A program made the position numbers and the translations under genes. Positions 34,071-36,311 of a stretch of DNA of 36,311 nt are shown in pieces. The DNA is taken from positions 1 to 36,311 of the forward strand of contig JAIETE010000249.1 of NCBI GenBank assembly GCA_019745505.1, written 5' to 3'. The notes beneath the pieces were generated by a model. That model was not told the origin of the DNA, ran no database searches, and saw nothing but the letters and a program-made list of their open reading frames with translations. Every line of letters starts with the position of its first letter. Positions within the stretch are counted from its first letter, which is position 1. The DNA is from Candidatus Obscuribacterales bacterium. GTDB lineage: Bacteria; Cyanobacteriota; Vampirovibrionia; Obscuribacterales; Obscuribacteraceae.

Positions 34071-34113
34071 CTTTGGACAACACAACTTTTCATTGTCAGT
34101 CCAAAGATTTTCA
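34071..34113 (+). terminator. Terminator-like stem after the dehydrogenase-like gene
   Basis: CTTTGGAC (34071-34078) and GTCCAAAG (34099-34106) pair perfectly, with inner ACAA/TTGT pairing, then ATTTTC. The T-run is short. It separates the gene from the CheY-like gene. Confidence 0.5.
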
Positions 34114-34190
34114 GAATAGGTTAAATGATAGAGAATGGAAAGGTGGGCATCCTAACCGTAACGCATTTACGACACAGGAGCATTGGGGAA

Positions 34191-34571
34191 ATGTCCAAGA
34201 AAGTACTCGTCGTGGACGATAGCGAGGTCAATCAACAAGTCTTGCGCTGGATGCTCAGAGACCTGGGGGAAGAATGCGACGTTGTCTCGAGTGGAGAAGA
34301 CGCGGTAAAGGCAGTACAGAACGAAAGCTACAAAATTGTCTTCATGGACCTGCGAATGCCTGACACAGATGGGTTTCAGGCGACGACCAAGCTTAGATCG
34401 GCAGGTTTCAAGGCCCCTATCATTGCAGTGACGGCGAGTTCTGACGAGGAAGACTGGAAGAATTGCATGAATGCCGGCATGAACGGATACTTGACGAAAC
34501 CCTTTCTGAAGGGGGATTTCAAAGATATTTTCGAGCACTGGACCGGACAGGTTATGGCCGACAGTGGATAG
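34191..34571 (+). CDS. CheY-like single-domain response regulator
   Basis: A 126-aa protein that is only a receiver domain: acidic pair D9-D10 in VLVVDDSE, phospho-acceptor D53 in IVFMDLRMPDTDG, T81 in IIAVTAS and K103 in GYLTKPF. All phosphotransfer residues are intact. It resembles the receivers of hybrid kinases and stand-alone phosphorelay proteins. ATG 34191 has AGGAG 10 nt upstream; the frame opens at 34125. It has no output domain, so it must act by binding another protein. No partner kinase is adjacent. Confidence 0.93.
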   Translation: MSKKVLVVDDSEVNQQVLRWMLRDLGEECDVVSSGEDAVKAVQNESYKIVFMDLRMPDTDGFQATTKLRSAGFKAPIIAVTASSDEEDWKNCMNAGMNGYLTKPFLKGDFKDIFEHWTGQVMADSG

Positions 34572-34659
34572 TACGGCGAAACTTGGAAAAATCGACTAAT
34601 ATTAGTAACAGGTATGGAATTTCCAACCCTGACCATCCGGCGCCCTTGGAGTTAATACG

Positions 34660-34761
34660 GTGAAAATCAACGTTTACAGACTATGCTGGTTTTGCGTTTT
34701 GCAAGCTGCAATCGCTTGTGTAGTAGTCAGCTTGAGCGGAACTGGCGCCATCACAGGCTAG
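34660..34761 (+). CDS. Possible 33-aa hydrophobic peptide
   Basis: A GTG start with GGAG 8 nt upstream opens a frame reading KINVYRLCWFCVLQAAIACV, then VVSLSGTGAITG and stop. The composition is that of a short signal-like or single-TM peptide with three Cys. It lies between the CheY-like gene and a strong terminator whose stem begins 33 bases past its stop, as expected for the last gene of a transcript. No family is recognised. It may equally be chance. Confidence 0.4.
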   Translation: MKINVYRLCWFCVLQAAIACVVVSLSGTGAITG

Positions 34762-34793
34762 CAACCGCCTAAGACCACTTTTAATCATTTCAC

Positions 34794-34817
34794 AAAAGCC
34801 CATCTGCTTGGGCTTTT
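34794..34817 (+). terminator. Rho-independent terminator
   Basis: Perfect 9-bp arms AAAAGCCCA and TGGGCTTTT around a 6-base loop. It has A- and T-runs on both sides, so it can work in both directions. It would end transcripts from the CheY-like gene and the small peptide ORF. Confidence 0.8.
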
Positions 34818-34889
34818 CGCGTTTAATCTAATTTCCTCGGCATTTAATGTTTGACCTCGATCATGTCGGGCATACAAGTAAGTGAAAGC

Positions 34890-34926
34890 ATCCCGGTCAG
34901 CTCTCCAATTACAAGAGCGCCGGGGC
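34890..34926. terminator. Hairpin between the peptide ORF and the LolA-like gene
   Basis: CCCGG and GCTCT pair with AGAGC and CCGGG around a 9-base loop, then GCTTTCCTTTTTT on the plus strand. It lies just past the stop of the leftward LolA-like gene and could block rightward transcription into it. Confidence 0.45.
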
Positions 34927-34935
34927 TTTCCTTTT

Positions 34936-35691
34936 TTATAGCTTGAAGAGATCGTCGCTCAAGCCGACATTGCTCTTAACCTCTTTCCAGGTACTCGAGC
35001 AAGGGTCTTTGTAGTCATAATCATCCCAGCGCAGCGGCAAGTATGTAACCGGATGTACCCATATGCGCTTCATGCAAGCTTTGGGATCGCTGGGCTTGAA
35101 AATTTCCAAAATAAAGGCCGGTTCGCCAACCCCTGCAACAGATACCGGCTTCTGCGACACTCGTGCCGACTGTCCGCTGCGCAGTCGCTCCTTCAAAATG
35201 CGGGCCAGCGAAGCAAGATCAGAATCCTCCATCTTGTCGCCATTAGCAGCATCAAGCATCTTGTCTTTAGGGTTGAGGGTCAACACCACCAGGCCGGCAA
35301 TCCCGCCACCCTTTGCCCGGGCCTTTCCATCCTTTTGAATTACAGCAATCGAGCCTTTATTGAATTCACCGGTTTCCTCGACTCGCATCATCTTGGGTTT
35401 CTTGAAGAAGAGCTTTCCAGCATCGATAACGGTTGAGCCCTTTTTGAAAGTGCGAGTTTCGAAAAGCAGAGAATAGTCGTTCAGACGGTCGATTTTCTCG
35501 GCCATAGTATCAATAAAATCGACGCCACCTGTCATAGGCTCAACTAGCGGACCTTGCGGATTGAAGCTCATGGCGTGCTTTGCCGCATCACTTACAGGAG
35601 CAGCCGCGCGGCAAGGAGAGCCAGCAAGCATGCTGGTAAGGAGCAAAATCGAATACGCTGATAGAAGGCATTTTTGTGCAAAATTCAACAT
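34936..35691 (-). CDS. Exported LolA-like / DUF1571-type protein
   Basis: A 251-aa protein. It has a signal peptide (CLLSAYSILLLTSMLAGSPC, cut near CRAAA at ~30). The mature part follows the LolA/LolB-like half-barrel order: helix with IDTMAEKIDRLNDYS, strand LLFETRTFKKG, GKLFFKKPKMMRVEE, a strand with SIAVIQKDGKA, and a C-terminal EIFKPSDPKACMKRIWVHPV then YLPLRWDDYDY. It resembles the DUF1571/LolA-like group of envelope lipid- or lipoprotein-handling proteins; exact function is unknown. ATG 35691 has GGAG 8 nt upstream. The next gene on the strand is a TPR protein 96 bases away. Confidence 0.78.
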   Translation of the reverse strand: MLNFAQKCLLSAYSILLLTSMLAGSPCRAAAPVSDAAKHAMSFNPQGPLVEPMTGGVDFIDTMAEKIDRLNDYSLLFETRTFKKGSTVIDAGKLFFKKPKMMRVEETGEFNKGSIAVIQKDGKARAKGGGIAGLVVLTLNPKDKMLDAANGDKMEDSDLASLARILKERLRSGQSARVSQKPVSVAGVGEPAFILEIFKPSDPKACMKRIWVHPVTYLPLRWDDYDYKDPCSSTWKEVKSNVGLSDDLFKL

Positions 35692-35787
35692 CTCGTCATC
35701 TCCAAACCGGAATCAAAAATTTGTCGTATCTTCTAATCGTGTGCATTCAGCTTTCACTGACGAAAAATCCATCATCACTCCAAGGCT

Positions 35788-36311
35788 TCATCTATGCGCT
35801 TTATCCTTCTTCTCTTGCAGTTTCACCAAATCGGTGCTGAGACGACGCAAATTTAGATCTATGTGTGATTGCAGCGCGGCAGAGTGAGGATGATTGCGCC
35901 AGAATCGATCGGCTTGCTGGCGAGCCGCTATCGCAGGCTTCAGATCTCCAGTCAACTCGAGTGCATCAGCAAGTTTCATATTGGCGATGGGAATTTCCGG
36001 GCGATCGACAGACTTCTTCTTGTAGAATTCTACGCTCTTGCGAAAATTGACGACGGCTAAAGATGCCCTGTTCAGCTCTCTGTTGCAAGCCCCCCTCAAC
36101 TCATATAAACTAGCCAGCCCTGCAGGATCCGGATGGTCCTGTTTGAGCCAATTTTCCAAAAGCCTGCCGAGCGCAATATCGGCATCATCGTAAGAGCGAT
36201 TAGACATCAGTGAGACTTTGATTTGCCTTAACGAATCAAAATAGCGCTTCTCTACGAGATCGGGAGCAGCACTCTGCGAAACCACGACCTTCGGCATCCG
36301 CTGCCTGAAGG
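35788..36311 (-). CDS. TPR-like protein, 5' end beyond the window
   Basis: The frame is open to the window edge; the first in-window ATG is at 36297 and would give 169 aa. The visible part is all helical with three or four TPR-like units (SYDDADIALGRLLENWLKQD, LASLYELRGACNRELNRASL, IANMKLADALELTGDLKPAI). It ends in a Lys-rich tail. There is no signal peptide after 36297, so either the gene starts further upstream or the protein is cytosolic. It probably mediates protein contacts. Confidence 0.7.
   Translation of the reverse strand, partial: FRQRMPKVVVSQSAAPDLVEKRYFDSLRQIKVSLMSNRSYDDADIALGRLLENWLKQDHPDPAGLASLYELRGACNRELNRASLAVVNFRKSVEFYKKKSVDRPEIPIANMKLADALELTGDLKPAIAARQQADRFWRNHPHSAALQSHIDLNLRRLSTDLVKLQEKKDKAHR

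Noticed and set aside
1..36311. CRISPR array, rRNA or tRNA genes, IS transposase
   Set aside because: No regularly spaced repeats with unique spacers, no cloverleaf or rRNA signature and no transposase-like protein were seen; a tRNA scan could still find one I missed.

Overview
The window looks like chromosome from a diderm (outer-membrane) bacterium with about 50 % G+C and frequent TTG/GTG starts preceded by good Shine-Dalgarno (SD) sequences. It combines a GTP-type PEP carboxykinase, large Hanks kinases fused to Sel1 repeats or to multi-pass membrane sensors, TPR/VWA membrane proteins, OmpA and LolA-like proteins and an Ate/Bpt aminoacyltransferase. That mix resembles non-photosynthetic relatives of Cyanobacteria (Vampirovibrionia/Melainabacteria, e.g. 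Obscuribacterales). This placement is inference from gene style; no rRNA or tRNA was seen.

Layout. 1-5.5 kb: a small hypothetical gene, PEP carboxykinase, an MshEN-like repeat protein, a TerC membrane protein and a secreted emfourin-like protein. 5.5-19.4 kb is rich in signalling genes: a 1269-aa kinase-Sel1-SseB-like fusion, an OmpR-type regulator, a DUF4239 membrane protein, a second MshEN-like paralogue, an 8-TM zinc-ribbon kinase, a CX3C thioredoxin-like protein, an OmpA protein, a TPR membrane protein and a receiver/histidine-kinase protein that lacks its phospho-acceptor His. 19.4-24.2 kb: a protein with two kinase-like domains in tandem, a LysM protein, and a PEBP-Ate/Bpt pair that overlaps by 4 bases.

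24.19-27.72 kb looks like a small integrated element. A 21-base direct repeat (one mismatch) lies at both ends. Inside are the C-terminal tail of an RHS protein whose homology starts exactly at the left repeat, a small membrane-protein ORF on the opposite strand, about 850 bases rich in inverted repeats, a 152-base nested stem-loop, and a tyrosine recombinase. Helically phased GTCTAC motifs flank the recombinase gene and look like integrase arm sites. This is the best candidate here for an undescribed unit.

27.7-36.3 kb: a TPR / two-lobed retropepsin / TPR protein, a VIT-VWA membrane protein, a 2-hydroxyacid-dehydrogenase homologue lacking its catalytic Arg and His, a CheY-like regulator, a possible 33-aa hydrophobic peptide ending at a clear terminator, a LolA-like secreted protein and a TPR gene cut by the window edge.

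A recurring theme is signalling or enzyme folds with altered catalytic residues (histidine kinase without His, kinases with DYD for DFG, dehydrogenase without Arg/His), next to apparently intact Hanks kinases and regulators.
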